Notes under the pieces: model-generated | Database searches by the model: none | What the model saw: only the letters and a program-made list of their open reading frames with translations | What the model was told of the DNA's origin: nothing | Source of the DNA: an uncultured Muribaculaceae bacterium | GTDB taxonomy: Bacteria > Bacteroidota > Bacteroidia > Bacteroidales > Muribaculaceae | Reading direction: 5' to 3' | DNA: 64,000 nucleotides | Assembly (NCBI GenBank): GCA_910583525.1 | Contig: CAJTXL010000015.1 | Span: 1 to 64,000, forward strand | Translations under genes and position numbers: made by a program | Shown here: positions 8,969 to 16,670 of the stretch, in pieces | Layout of the letters: every line of letters begins with the position of its first letter | Position numbering within the stretch: the first letter of the stretch is position 1

Positions 8969-9310
8969 TTATATCTTCCATCCACCGCGCCCGTTACAAC
9001 CTGCGCATTTGCCAGTACCACGACAAACTCCACAACGGCCATTTTTGGCGTATTCATTTTTTCCGGAGCCTCCACAGTGTTTGCATCTTCCAGATCCGTT
9101 ACAGGATGAACAATCATGCCATTCTTTTGAAGAAGTGGAGGTGCTTGTAGATTGATAATTTACAGGCAGGGAATAATATGTTGTACTTGTAGATGAGTTG
9201 TAGTTATTCAACCCATCTGACATGCCTTGCAGAACGGCCAATGTAGTGTCGCAAGCACCCAAGGATACGCAAAGGATTAAACAAACTAAAATTCTAATCA
9301 ACCGTTTCAT
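8969..9310 (-). CDS. lipoprotein with DnaJ-type CxxCxGxG zinc clusters
   Basis: The 113-residue protein has a lipoprotein signal ending in VSLGAC (Cys20 lipidation site), a Ser/Thr-rich linker (about 38-60) and a C-terminal region with paired CxxCxGxG-like repeats: CSSCNGSG, CKHCGGSG, CGVCRGTG and CAGCNGRG. In DnaJ, this pattern binds two zinc ions and helps bind unfolded protein or reduce disulfides. Here it sits on a membrane-anchored lipoprotein without a J domain. It overlaps the next upstream lipoprotein gene by 4 bases and looks like its tandem paralogue. It may hold metal or shield the Cys-rich peptide in the envelope; this is inference. Confidence 0.85.
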   Translation of the reverse strand: MKRLIRILVCLILCVSLGACDTTLAVLQGMSDGLNNYNSSTSTTYYSLPVNYQSTSTSTSSKEWHDCSSCNGSGRCKHCGGSGKNEYAKNGRCGVCRGTGKCAGCNGRGGWKI

Positions 9311-9630
9311 TGTATTTGTTTTGATAAATGTGATTTATTTTCCAAGCCTGTGCCATTACATTGAATGCATTTTCCGGTTCCATGACATACTTCACATTTC
9401 TTAATCATGAAATATTTGCGACCTTTACCATTACAGGCGAAACATTTCCGGTCACCATTGCAAATATTACACTTTAATTCGATGTAAGATTTCTTTTCGC
9501 TATTGGATTCAAGGTAAATGTCATTAGTACATGCTAATTTTTCCATTGTTTCAATGGTTTCATTTGCACTCGTACAGGAACATAATACCATAAAAGTTCC
9601 AATTAAATATAGATATAGCTTAATCTTCAT
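9307..9630 (-). CDS. second lipoprotein with DnaJ-type zinc clusters
   Basis: The 107-residue paralogue of the neighbouring lipoprotein has a signal ending in MVLCSC (Cys19) and four cluster motifs: CNICNGDR (degenerate in its Gly positions), CFACNGKG, CEVCHGTG and CIQCNGTG. The linker differs completely from that of the partner, so the two have diverged outside the metal site. It begins 8 bases after the first radical SAM gene. Conservation of all eight cluster Cys suggests metal binding; function unknown. Confidence 0.82.
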   Translation of the reverse strand: MKIKLYLYLIGTFMVLCSCTSANETIETMEKLACTNDIYLESNSEKKSYIELKCNICNGDRKCFACNGKGRKYFMIKKCEVCHGTGKCIQCNGTGLENKSHLSKQIQ

Positions 9631-9638
9631 ATATTTCG

Positions 9639-10817
9639 CTATATTACATAAGGACTTAAACTCTTTTCAATGTCCAATTGTTTAAGAACATCATAAGCAC
9701 GAATAGCAGTCTGAGCATGTTCTGCATCTTCCGATGAGATTGACTCCATCATAGCAATGCGTTCAACTTGAAACTCACAAGCGGTCATGGCTTCTGCTAA
9801 CACTAACGGACACCAACGCTGATCTCTTTTTGCAAAATCACCTCGGTATTTATAATTAAAGCCGGGACAAGTAGGACAGAAGCGCCTAAGAACGCATGTC
9901 TCACAAAATTTATCGGCCATTAAATCCGGTTTATCCCATTCGACAGCATCAACCCCAATAGCGCTATTCTCTCCTAAAACTATCGGAGTAAACATATGAC
10001 AACCATACCTACGCCCATCCACGTCATAGGTGACCATATTCAAACCGCTACCACAACCATGTATCTGCCTTCTTTCGGAGGGCGCAAGATTAAATACATC
10101 CACAAACCTCGTTAATCTATTTAAGGGTCTTAGTGACGTATCTTTGAGATATTCATCTTTTAATATAGACAATTGCTGACGATATAGTTTTGCGTCATCA
10201 TTTGTCCAGTCAACACCTTGAGCAAGAGATGCATTCAATTCGTATCCCTTTCGTTGTACATATAAAACTCCCTCTGCTAAAAAAGGCAAGGTTTCCTTTG
10301 AAATTGTCATCTGAAAAGTCTGGTCAGGCCATAATTCATGGAAGAAATCCAAGTCTATATCAAATTGATCAGTACCGCGATTTTTAGCTTGCATATTTCC
10401 TGTGCCATCATAGCTGGCACCTAAAACAATGTACTTTTTATTTTTTCGCAACCATTCCTTAATATCATTTGTTAGCAATGTGGCATTTGTAGATGCAAAA
10501 CAAATCCAAGGTATATCAATGCCTCCATTCTTCAACCATTCAACGATTTGTTGGATTAAAGGAAAATTCATAAGAGGCTCACCTCCCATAAAGTCAACCT
10601 GTATTTCTTCAAACCGCTCACTTTGAGCAATCATGGTGGCTTCCTTTAATATTATTTGTTTTGCCAGCTCGAATGTCATATACGCATTGCGTTTATGTGA
10701 CTCATAGCAGTAACTACAGTTTAAGTTACACGCATGGGTCACCATGAGCATACATACTCTTCTTTTTCCAGAATGTTCGTTGTCCCAAATAGACAACTTG
10801 TTCAAATTGTCGCTCAT
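9639..10817 (-). CDS. radical SAM/SPASM peptide maturase (first gene of operon)
   Basis: The start at 10817 gives 392 residues and puts CNLNCSYC at 30-37; an upstream in-frame extension of 51 codons would run into the invertible segment and is rejected. Other features are FMGGEPLMNF (GGE motif) and a SPASM-like tail with CGSG, YGCHMF, CETCVLRRFCPTCPG and a final WCPL. It is a paralogue of the 7073-8170 enzyme. Two radical SAM enzymes with one CXXX-repeat substrate fits the predicted CXXX maturation systems. No good Shine-Dalgarno site is seen. As first gene of the operon it lies just downstream (leftward) of the promoter inversion site. Confidence 0.88.
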   Translation of the reverse strand: MSDNLNKLSIWDNEHSGKRRVCMLMVTHACNLNCSYCYESHKRNAYMTFELAKQIILKEATMIAQSERFEEIQVDFMGGEPLMNFPLIQQIVEWLKNGGIDIPWICFASTNATLLTNDIKEWLRKNKKYIVLGASYDGTGNMQAKNRGTDQFDIDLDFFHELWPDQTFQMTISKETLPFLAEGVLYVQRKGYELNASLAQGVDWTNDDAKLYRQQLSILKDEYLKDTSLRPLNRLTRFVDVFNLAPSERRQIHGCGSGLNMVTYDVDGRRYGCHMFTPIVLGENSAIGVDAVEWDKPDLMADKFCETCVLRRFCPTCPGFNYKYRGDFAKRDQRWCPLVLAEAMTACEFQVERIAMMESISSEDAEHAQTAIRAYDVLKQLDIEKSLSPYVI

Positions 10818-10847
10818 ATCGAATGACTGGTTTATTATGACTAATAA

Positions 10848-10873
10848 GTATCTCTTGTTTAGAGATTTGGATG
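10848..10873 (+). repeat. left recombination site of the invertible segment
   Basis: The site reads GTATCTC, a 7-base spacer TTGTTTA, then GAGATTTGGATG. The short inverted arms ATCTC/GAGAT around an asymmetric 7-base spacer are the classic layout of a tyrosine-recombinase crossover site. Its 17-base core (10850-10866) is the exact reverse complement of the core of the right site. Confidence 0.85.
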
Positions 10874-11047
10874 GTCTGTATAGTATTGATTTAATGAAAG
10901 TTCCGATGTGTCTAAAATTACATTTGCAAAACAATGTTACTGCGATGGCGCAATTTCTAAAAGATTGCAAATATTTTTCTTGTCCGAAATGGTCTGTAAT
11001 CCAAGAATTATTCGTAACTTTGCATTTGGATAGGTATCTCTAAACAA
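10855..11047. promoter_or_regulatory. invertible promoter segment, OFF orientation for the RiPP operon
   Basis: A segment of about 190 bases (186 between spacer centres) is flanked by the two inverted crossover sites. It contains one consensus Bacteroidales promoter core, TAACTTTG, at 11015-11022 on the plus strand, pointing away from the operon. No CAAANNTA (the same core facing left) occurs inside. A TTG-type upstream element at the ideal distance is not evident. Inversion would place the core about 50-60 bases before the radical SAM start at 10817. It has no credible gene of its own. A recombinase gene follows directly at 11143. Confidence 0.75.
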
Positions 11048-11059
11048 GAGATTTGGATG
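11034..11059 (+). repeat. right recombination site of the invertible segment
   Basis: The site reads GTATCTC, spacer TAAACAA, then GAGATTTGGATG: the same outer arms as the left site but with the spacer reversed. The 17-base core spans 11036-11052. In the opposite orientation of the segment, the two sites would become extended palindromes (GTATCTC-N7-GAGATAC and CATCCAAATCTC-N7-GAGATTTGGATG), consistent with recombination between them. Confidence 0.85.
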
Positions 11060-11076
11060 ATAGCAAAACAATATGA

Positions 11077-11102
11077 GCCTCAGAATCGTTTGGCACTGAG
11101 GC
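11077..11102. terminator. hairpin between invertible segment and recombinase gene
   Basis: GCCTCAG at 11077-11083 pairs with CTGAGGC at 11096-11102 around a 12-base loop. No T run follows on either strand, so termination strength is uncertain. It may limit read-through from the rightward promoter into antisense of the recombinase, or end the recombinase transcript. Confidence 0.45.
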
Positions 11103-11142
11103 GTTAATGTATATAATCGGTAGAATTTGCAAACACAGCCGC

Positions 11143-12348
11143 TTAGTTGAGGCTCTTTAGAATTATGGAATTGGCCTTGTCAACGACGGAGGTGTCGAGG
11201 CTGGCGAGATAGATTTGGGTCGTTGCTTCCGAATCATGTCCCATACCTTCACTGATTACTGATAGCGGTATTCCCTTCGCTTTGGCGGCTGAGGCCCAGC
11301 TATGCCGGGCGACATACAGGGTCAGCGGTATCTGAACTCCAACCATATCGGCAATGCTTTTGAGGTTGTGATTGATATTGTAGCCGACATTTCGATAGGT
11401 GCATCGTTCGTTTGTTCCGGGATTGCGGATAATTGGTAGAAGATAGTCTGAGGCGTTTTCGGGATACTTGTCAATAATCATCTGCATCTCATTTGTCCAT
11501 TCAATGATGAGTTGCTGGTTAGTCTTGCGACGGCGATAAGTAATGTAGCCGTTTTTCAAGTCGGACTTTTTGAGGAAGGCCATATCTATGAAGCTCATTC
11601 CACGGAGATAGAAACTCATGATGAACATATCGCGGGCGAAGTCCAATGATGGCGTCAACGAAAGGTCAAGAGCCTTGATTTTCTTGATTGTCACCAACGG
11701 CAAAGCGCGTTTGACGGTCTTGTCAACACCGGTATAGACGTGTCGGAACGGATTTCTGTCCTCTATTATATCCTGTTCGACCGCACGGTTATATACCGCA
11801 CGGAGAATCCGGGTATAGAACGATATTGTGTTGGGTGAAACGCCTCGTCCCTGTTGCCATGCCTCGTATGCCTCCATAATCTCGGATGTCAGACAATCAA
11901 GCATTATGTCCTCCTGACTACGGAACTTCTTGAAACTGTTGAGAGTGACTATGTACGTTTCGGCAGTCCTGACCTTGCCATTCTGCTTTAGTTTAATAAT
12001 GGCATTCTCCATATAATTAAATAAGGTGTAGTCATTAGCATAGCGGTTGAACTCATCAACCACATCGTCCACGGTATAGGATAGACCATCCTTGTCAAAC
12101 TTGCGATCTATCTTCGTCAGTCGCTCCACATCCCAGCGTATGCGCTCACGAATAGACAAAATGTGTGATTTTCGCTCACTGTTCTGTATGGTTGTCACCA
12201 TAGAACGTTTATCGTCCCACTCACGAGGAAACACCTTATAACAGGTGAACAGCTGACGCACCTTTCTCTCGTGGATTATTTGATAGTAGATAGTACCCTC
12301 ATGATCCGCAACGGCTGAGGGTTTGAATTTTACTTTTATCGAAGCCAT
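11143..12348 (-). CDS. tyrosine recombinase, likely DNA invertase for the adjacent promoter
   Basis: The 401-residue protein has an N-terminal arm-type domain common in Bacteroidota recombinases, a SAM-like core-binding domain (about 105-205) and a catalytic domain. Catalytic residues visible are the Arg in YLRGMSFID, the Arg-His pair in YVARHSWA, the His in GMGHDSE and Tyr380 in TQIYLAS. Related Bacteroides proteins include site-specific invertases encoded beside their invertible promoters. Its 3' end lies 84 bases from the right inverted site. It could instead be an integrase of a separate element; proximity to the paired sites favours the invertase reading. Confidence 0.88.
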   Translation of the reverse strand: MASIKVKFKPSAVADHEGTIYYQIIHERKVRQLFTCYKVFPREWDDKRSMVTTIQNSERKSHILSIRERIRWDVERLTKIDRKFDKDGLSYTVDDVVDEFNRYANDYTLFNYMENAIIKLKQNGKVRTAETYIVTLNSFKKFRSQEDIMLDCLTSEIMEAYEAWQQGRGVSPNTISFYTRILRAVYNRAVEQDIIEDRNPFRHVYTGVDKTVKRALPLVTIKKIKALDLSLTPSLDFARDMFIMSFYLRGMSFIDMAFLKKSDLKNGYITYRRRKTNQQLIIEWTNEMQMIIDKYPENASDYLLPIIRNPGTNERCTYRNVGYNINHNLKSIADMVGVQIPLTLYVARHSWASAAKAKGIPLSVISEGMGHDSEATTQIYLASLDTSVVDKANSIILKSLN

Positions 12349-12384
12349 TGTGTTTTAGTTTTTTGTATATAATAAGATATAGCA

Positions 12385-12416
12385 AGGGGACACACTCCGA
12401 AAAGAGTGCATCCCCT
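12385..12416 (-). terminator. hairpin after the tra operon
   Basis: AGGGGACACACTC at 12385-12397 pairs, with two mismatches, with GAGTGCATCCCCT at 12404-12416, leaving a 6-base loop. It lies between the lysozyme stop (12440) and the recombinase start (12348) and probably ends the tra transcript. The following minus-strand sequence is AT-rich without a perfect T run. Confidence 0.6.
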
Positions 12417-12439
12417 CGGCAATACAGTGAGTTATTATT

Positions 12440-12931
12440 TTATGGGATGAACAAGGCGGCAAACTCCGTGAGCCTTCTTTGATATAACTGCTTGTGAAAT
12501 TTGCCTTTATAGCGGCAATGGGCTGTATAGGCTTTGAATATGTCGCGGTTGCCGGCTTTCAGTTTTTTCAGGACGCTGCTTTTGTTGACAACACCGGGGC
12601 CGCAGTTGTAGGCCAGCGCACCGAGAAGAACAGAATCCTTGCCGTATTGCGAATATAATGCGCAGAACTTTTTTAGGTCTTTGCGCAGGAGAGCATCGGC
12701 CTGTGCCTCCGTCAGCTGCACTCCCCGGCGATACGGCTCACCCGGCAGAACTCCGTGACCATATCCGACATAGGGCCAGTGGCAAGGCTTATGAAGCGTC
12801 TCAAACTTCTTTATAATCAGCATAGCACGTTCAAACAGCGGCAAATCCATTATGTTGCGCCGAGCGGCGAAAGAGGGCATCGCGGTCGTGACTGTAATAA
12901 GTCCTATAAGAAACAACACCAATTTTTTCAT
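12440..12931 (-). CDS. secreted lysozyme-like protein of the conjugation operon (GH24-like)
   Basis: The 163-residue protein has a signal peptide (about 1-22), then a phage-type lysozyme domain. KKFETLH places Glu44 at the catalytic position, followed by YVGYGHGVLPG and LAYNCGPGVV, family landmarks of glycoside hydrolase 24. Such enzymes open the peptidoglycan for the conjugation channel. It overlaps the traQ stop by 4 bases, so it is translationally coupled, and is the last gene of the operon. Confidence 0.85.
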   Translation of the reverse strand: MKKLVLFLIGLITVTTAMPSFAARRNIMDLPLFERAMLIIKKFETLHKPCHWPYVGYGHGVLPGEPYRRGVQLTEAQADALLRKDLKKFCALYSQYGKDSVLLGALAYNCGPGVVNKSSVLKKLKAGNRDIFKAYTAHCRYKGKFHKQLYQRRLTEFAALFIP

Positions 12932-13452
12932 CGGATAACCGGATTTACGGGTGTCACTATCGGGCCGACAACCAGCCCTCCGTCATCATCACCGCTGTCC
13001 TTGCCGTTGAACTCAAAGGTCTGTTCCCACGGGGTAGAGTTGAAATTGTCCTGAATCACCACGAGAAATTTATGGGCATCGGAAGATTTCGCCGTATAGT
13101 TCAGGCGGAAAGTCTTGCTTTCGAGCAAAACGCGGTCGTTATTGACCAGCACCGGGCCATCGACGAGTTTGAGAGTGCCTTCACCGTCATACTGGAAATA
13201 TCGGATAGTGTAGAGTGTGTTGGCATAGTTGCCTTCCGGCTTAATCTCAAAGCGCAGTTCAACAGTCTGGCCGGCCGTAATTTTGTCAGCATACGGCATC
13301 ACCTCTACCGTGAAGGGATAGGACTGCTGCACGTCAAGGTCGTCGGAACAGGAAGTGAGAGCGATCACGATTGTGAAAAGAGCAATCCAGAATCCGGAAA
13401 AACGGGCAGGAGTAAGACGCATCGCGCCGATTTTATTGAGAATTGTAGTCAT
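12928..13452 (-). CDS. traQ: conjugative transfer protein TraQ (DUF3872)
   Basis: The 174-residue lipoprotein has an uncommonly long N-terminal segment before the lipobox IALTSC (Cys35), then a beta-rich domain with the DUF3872 pattern (YPFTVEVMPYADKI, LRFEIKPEGNY, FEFNG). In CTnDOT-like elements TraQ is the last numbered transfer protein; its exact role is not established. It starts 6 bases after the traP stop. Confidence 0.85.
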   Translation of the reverse strand: MTTILNKIGAMRLTPARFSGFWIALFTIVIALTSCSDDLDVQQSYPFTVEVMPYADKITAGQTVELRFEIKPEGNYANTLYTIRYFQYDGEGTLKLVDGPVLVNNDRVLLESKTFRLNYTAKSSDAHKFLVVIQDNFNSTPWEQTFEFNGKDSGDDDGGLVVGPIVTPVNPVIR

Positions 13453-13458
13453 AATCTA

Positions 13459-14337
13459 TCAGAGTTTTAATTTGTTTTTTGTCGTTTGATTCAGATTGAG
13501 CGATTGCAGATAATCGTTCAGATCCTTGTGATTCGGGTACAGAGCCGACTTGTCCATTACCCTGTCGCCGAACTCCCGTCGCAACCGTTCTACGGCATCG
13601 CGCCCGGCATCGTCATTGTCAAGCCAGCACTGTATCAGCGCATAATCGCCGAGAGGACGCATAGCCTTGTTTAGATTGGCGACAGAGTTAAGCACCACAC
13701 TGTCCGTTCCGTCATTGTAGCCGAGCCTTTCAGCCGAAAGAAAGTCGATGAAGCCCTCGAACACGTTGCACCGCGCGTTACCTCCGGCAATATGCGTCAT
13801 GTGCTTTGGCGGATAGGATAACTTCATAAACGGATTGCGCAGCTCAAAACCATGTGCATCGTTCTCAAAGCCAATGGCATAATATTTTTTGCCATGCAGA
13901 GTGTAATCCACCTGAACACAATAGCGTCGGGCAATGTCGGCAGGTATGCCGCGACCGGCGAGATAGCCGAGCAATTTCGGGGATGTGAGGCGGCTTGCCT
14001 CCACATTTTCAAATGTCGGCTCAACGCTTACTTTCGGCATCGGCTCTGGCTTGTAATCGTCAGGCATCGGAAATTTCATCACCTGAGCGATATATTCCGC
14101 CTGCCTGATGAAATCGCAGCTCCCAATCATTTCCCCGGCGAGAGTGAATATGTCGCCACCTTTGCCCGTCCCAAAATCGAACCATAGGTTGTTATAGCCG
14201 ACATGGAACGATGCGTTCCTCTCATTGCGGTACGGAGCGAGAAACCAGAATCCCTTACGGTCTTTGCCTTTCATCTCGCCGCCGAGATTATAAAGGAAAT
14301 CCACAAGGGATATTCCTTTGATAGCGTCGATGTCCAT
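13459..14337 (-). CDS. traP: TraP, primase-like protein with toprim domain
   Basis: The 292-residue protein begins with a CHC2-zinc-finger-like fold (FLAPYRNERNASFHV, then DFGTGKGGDIFTLA) that lacks the metal-binding Cys of true primases. A toprim domain follows in the C-terminal half (EGFIDFLSAERLG, LDNDDAGRDAVERL). It is the standard TraP of Bacteroidota elements and probably supports DNA synthesis on the transferred strand. It lies 3 bases after the accessory primase-like gene. Confidence 0.87.
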   Translation of the reverse strand: MDIDAIKGISLVDFLYNLGGEMKGKDRKGFWFLAPYRNERNASFHVGYNNLWFDFGTGKGGDIFTLAGEMIGSCDFIRQAEYIAQVMKFPMPDDYKPEPMPKVSVEPTFENVEASRLTSPKLLGYLAGRGIPADIARRYCVQVDYTLHGKKYYAIGFENDAHGFELRNPFMKLSYPPKHMTHIAGGNARCNVFEGFIDFLSAERLGYNDGTDSVVLNSVANLNKAMRPLGDYALIQCWLDNDDAGRDAVERLRREFGDRVMDKSALYPNHKDLNDYLQSLNLNQTTKNKLKL

Positions 14338-14340
14338 AGG

Positions 14341-15033
14341 CTAAAACCGCATTTTTCGTTTGGGTTTGGTAGGCTCCGGTCTTTCGGTCTTTGGTGAATC
14401 CGGCGTTTTGGCTGACTGACTATCTTTATTGAAGCCTTGCATCTGACCTGCGATGTAAATGCCCAGCGCCGACATATTGCACGAGCCGGTCAGCTCATAC
14501 GCGAGGTCATAAATGCTGCCGTATGCACCGGATTTGGTATCGAGCCACCGATTGGTTGAAGTGTCAACCAACATCGTCGGCTTTCTATCATTGTCGTATG
14601 GCGCAGGATATGTCAAGAGATTGCCCTCCTTTTTCAAAGGCTCAAAGCCGATGGCTTTAAGGAAGTCCGTCAACTGCAATTTCTTGATGTTAAGACTTAT
14701 AAACTCAGTATCAACTGCCCGACGCGCCATTGCCGACATTTCCTTGCCAACCTCAAACTCATTCATGTACTTGAGAATGAAATCCCGCGGATCTTTATAA
14801 ACATTGGGATTCATTTTGAGTGCCGCGAGGTCGATTATGTCACCGCTCTCATCAGTGGCATGGTCATACCAGCGGTTAGTGTTGGTATCTACAACCAACA
14901 TCGGTTCGGGGTCATCGCGCTGTGGCGCATAGTAGAGAATCAGATCCTCCATATTTCTGATCGGCTTCTCACCGAGAGCAGCCATAAACTCAGTGAGAGG
15001 AATTTTAGGAATATCTTTATTAGTGTATCGCAT
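14341..15033 (-). CDS. accessory protein with two primase-zinc-finger-like modules
   Basis: The 230-residue protein contains two related modules of the CHC2-like type (about 5-75 and 110-190): LILYYAPQRDDPEPMLVVDT with NRWYDHATDESGDIIDLA, then LLTYPAPYDNDRKPTMLVDT with NRWLDTKSGAYGSIYDLA. Zinc-ligand Cys residues are missing from both. The tail (about 200-230) is Pro/Lys-rich. It resembles a duplicated N-terminal part of TraP without a toprim domain and may bind DNA or a partner primase. It overlaps no neighbour and lies within the tra operon. Confidence 0.7.
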   Translation of the reverse strand: MRYTNKDIPKIPLTEFMAALGEKPIRNMEDLILYYAPQRDDPEPMLVVDTNTNRWYDHATDESGDIIDLAALKMNPNVYKDPRDFILKYMNEFEVGKEMSAMARRAVDTEFISLNIKKLQLTDFLKAIGFEPLKKEGNLLTYPAPYDNDRKPTMLVDTSTNRWLDTKSGAYGSIYDLAYELTGSCNMSALGIYIAGQMQGFNKDSQSAKTPDSPKTERPEPTKPKRKMRF

Positions 15034-15037
15034 ATGC

Positions 15038-15622
15038 TCATTCTATTATGAATTTGACGTGCGCCCCGAACTGCGTCAGGAAATGTCCGGTTGAGTTGCC
15101 GAATACAAATCTTTCCTTGATGTGTGCGCCGAGAGCTATTTTATCAGAAAGATAAAAATCCGCTTGCAGGGTGAGTGCGCCACCATATATGAAAGCGTCG
15201 CCGTTATGGATCGTCGAGCCGTCGACCAGAATCTTCTTACCCCAGTTTACCGTCTCGTAGCCGCCGAGAGCCGACACACCGCCATATAGGTGGAAAGTCT
15301 GCGAATAGTCGCTGACAATGTGTAGATTGTAGCCGACCTCTCCCGTGAACTGCGCCACCGGGATACGGCCTTTCTCTCCGTAGGGCTTATAGGCCTGGAG
15401 ATATTCGCCGCCGAAGCTCCAAGTGTTGGCATTGCCCTTGAAAACGGAGTAGAATACACCGAAGGAGTATCCGCAGTCGCGGGAGTTGCCTGTATAGAAA
15501 CCGTTTACCATATCGGCCTTGACATCGACAGCCGACATTCCGAGAAGGCATCGCTGGGCCATTGCCTCCCCTGCGAACAGAGGAAGCATGGCGGCGATTA
15601 TCATCATCGCTTTTTTAATCAT
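15038..15622 (-). CDS. traO: conjugative transfer protein TraO
   Basis: The 194-residue protein has a signal peptide (cleavage after GEAMA, residue 22) and then alternating beta strands typical of the TraO outer-membrane family (YSFGVFYSVF, WSFGGEYLQAY, VGYNLHIVSDY, ALTLQADFYLSD). It is predicted to be a small outer-membrane or periplasmic component of the transfer machinery. Position after traN matches CTnDOT order. Confidence 0.87.
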   Translation of the reverse strand: MIKKAMMIIAAMLPLFAGEAMAQRCLLGMSAVDVKADMVNGFYTGNSRDCGYSFGVFYSVFKGNANTWSFGGEYLQAYKPYGEKGRIPVAQFTGEVGYNLHIVSDYSQTFHLYGGVSALGGYETVNWGKKILVDGSTIHNGDAFIYGGALTLQADFYLSDKIALGAHIKERFVFGNSTGHFLTQFGAHVKFIIE

Positions 15623-15640
15623 TGTAATCTGAATTTAATT

Positions 15641-16651
15641 TCACTGAATAGACAGCTCATCTATCACGTTGGCACGGACTATATCCTCGTTGTCCACAAC
15701 GAAGGACTGATGTCGTCCGCCCTCCTTTTCCGCAATCTCGATAACGAGCTGCTTGTCGTCGGGGATAGTGAATTTCTCCAGAGCGAACACCGTTCTCTCG
15801 GACTGCTTGCCGCTGACCACCGTCACATAGTTCTGCGCCCGTAGCGGTTCAAGCACCTGCTCCTGCATGGCGGTTCGCTTTATCACCTTCTTGTCCACAA
15901 TCTTGAACGATATATAGTCTATGTCGAAAGCGATATTTGAGGTGTTCTTCAACTCCGTATGGAAATACAGGAGGCCGTTGTTGGTGTAAATGGATTTCAA
16001 CAGGAATTGCACCCCGAAACGTTTTGAGCCGATATGCTTTATCTCGCGCTTGTTCTGTTTGTAGATGCTTTTCATAATCAGCTTGACAAGCATCGGGGAT
16101 TCGTCGCCGAGACGTTGGATATATATTTCCTGCGCGTTGTTCGGACGGTTCACCGCCTCACCGTCGTGTATAAAATCAGTCATCTCGATATTGAGCAACA
16201 GCGGCTCTTTCGCAAATTTCACATTGAAGGTAAAGAAGCACCCGTCATCGGTTATCACCGAGAGGTTTGTCTCGGTCTTGAACGACTTGAAGGCGGATTT
16301 CACACGCAGCACGTTCTTAGCTCCGTCGGCGAGGCCGGCCACAAGGTTCTCGTTGCCCAAATCGACATAGATTATTTCGGACGGGAAGATGATGTGCGTA
16401 GTCTTGTCATACGCAACTTCCAGAGCGTGAGGCGGAATCATGCGGTCGAAGCCGACTTTGCGGGTAAGGCCGCTGAACTTGTCGCCGTCGGTGTAGTCCG
16501 CACCGTACACGTTCATATCGTGTTCAGCCACATCCTCGGTGTCGGACGACACATGATTATCGGTGTTTTTAACCTCATTGCCTTTTGCAGAGGCATTGAA
16601 CGCCATGCCGAGAACGGCAAAGAGAGAAAGAATCATTATCTTGAATTTCAT
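15641..16651 (-). CDS. traN: TraN, VirB9-like channel protein (DUF4138)
   Basis: The start at 16651 (MKFKIMILS) gives 336 residues with a signal peptide ending near NASAKG; a further upstream start would overlap traM more and spoil the signal. The mature protein has a VirB9-like beta-rich domain, with THIIFPSEIIYVDLG near the start of the mature part. It probably forms the outer-membrane core with TraM (VirB10-like). Confidence 0.87.
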   Translation of the reverse strand: MKFKIMILSLFAVLGMAFNASAKGNEVKNTDNHVSSDTEDVAEHDMNVYGADYTDGDKFSGLTRKVGFDRMIPPHALEVAYDKTTHIIFPSEIIYVDLGNENLVAGLADGAKNVLRVKSAFKSFKTETNLSVITDDGCFFTFNVKFAKEPLLLNIEMTDFIHDGEAVNRPNNAQEIYIQRLGDESPMLVKLIMKSIYKQNKREIKHIGSKRFGVQFLLKSIYTNNGLLYFHTELKNTSNIAFDIDYISFKIVDKKVIKRTAMQEQVLEPLRAQNYVTVVSGKQSERTVFALEKFTIPDDKQLVIEIAEKEGGRHQSFVVDNEDIVRANVIDELSIQ

Positions 16652-16670
16652 ATTATATCCTGATTTTGAG

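Larger units (their letters stand above)
237..10817 (-). other. RiPP biosynthesis, export and uptake operon
   Basis: Ten leftward genes run from a radical SAM enzyme at 10817 to a SusD-like lipoprotein ending at 237. Gaps are at most about 100 bases and several genes overlap (4 bases between the ABC and ClpP-like genes, 26 between the ClpP-like and second radical SAM genes). No consensus promoter core is visible inside, and a terminator follows the last gene. DNA composition is clearly AT-richer than the neighbouring tra genes, pointing to a separate origin. The gene set covers a precursor, two maturases, a candidate leader protease, an exporter and a TonB-dependent outer-membrane pair. Treating this as one transcription unit is inference. 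Confidence 0.75.

Noticed and set aside
8969..9630. DnaJ co-chaperones
   Set aside because: They have the Cys-rich motif only; there is no J domain, and both carry lipoprotein signals.
10818..10970. Longer start for the first radical SAM enzyme
   Set aside because: It would add 51 residues encoded across a crossover site; the shorter start gives the normal position of the CxxxCxxC motif.
10744..11043. 99-codon plus-strand frame across the invertible segment
   Set aside because: It runs across a recombination site and into the maturase 5' end, matches no family, and would be destroyed by inversion.
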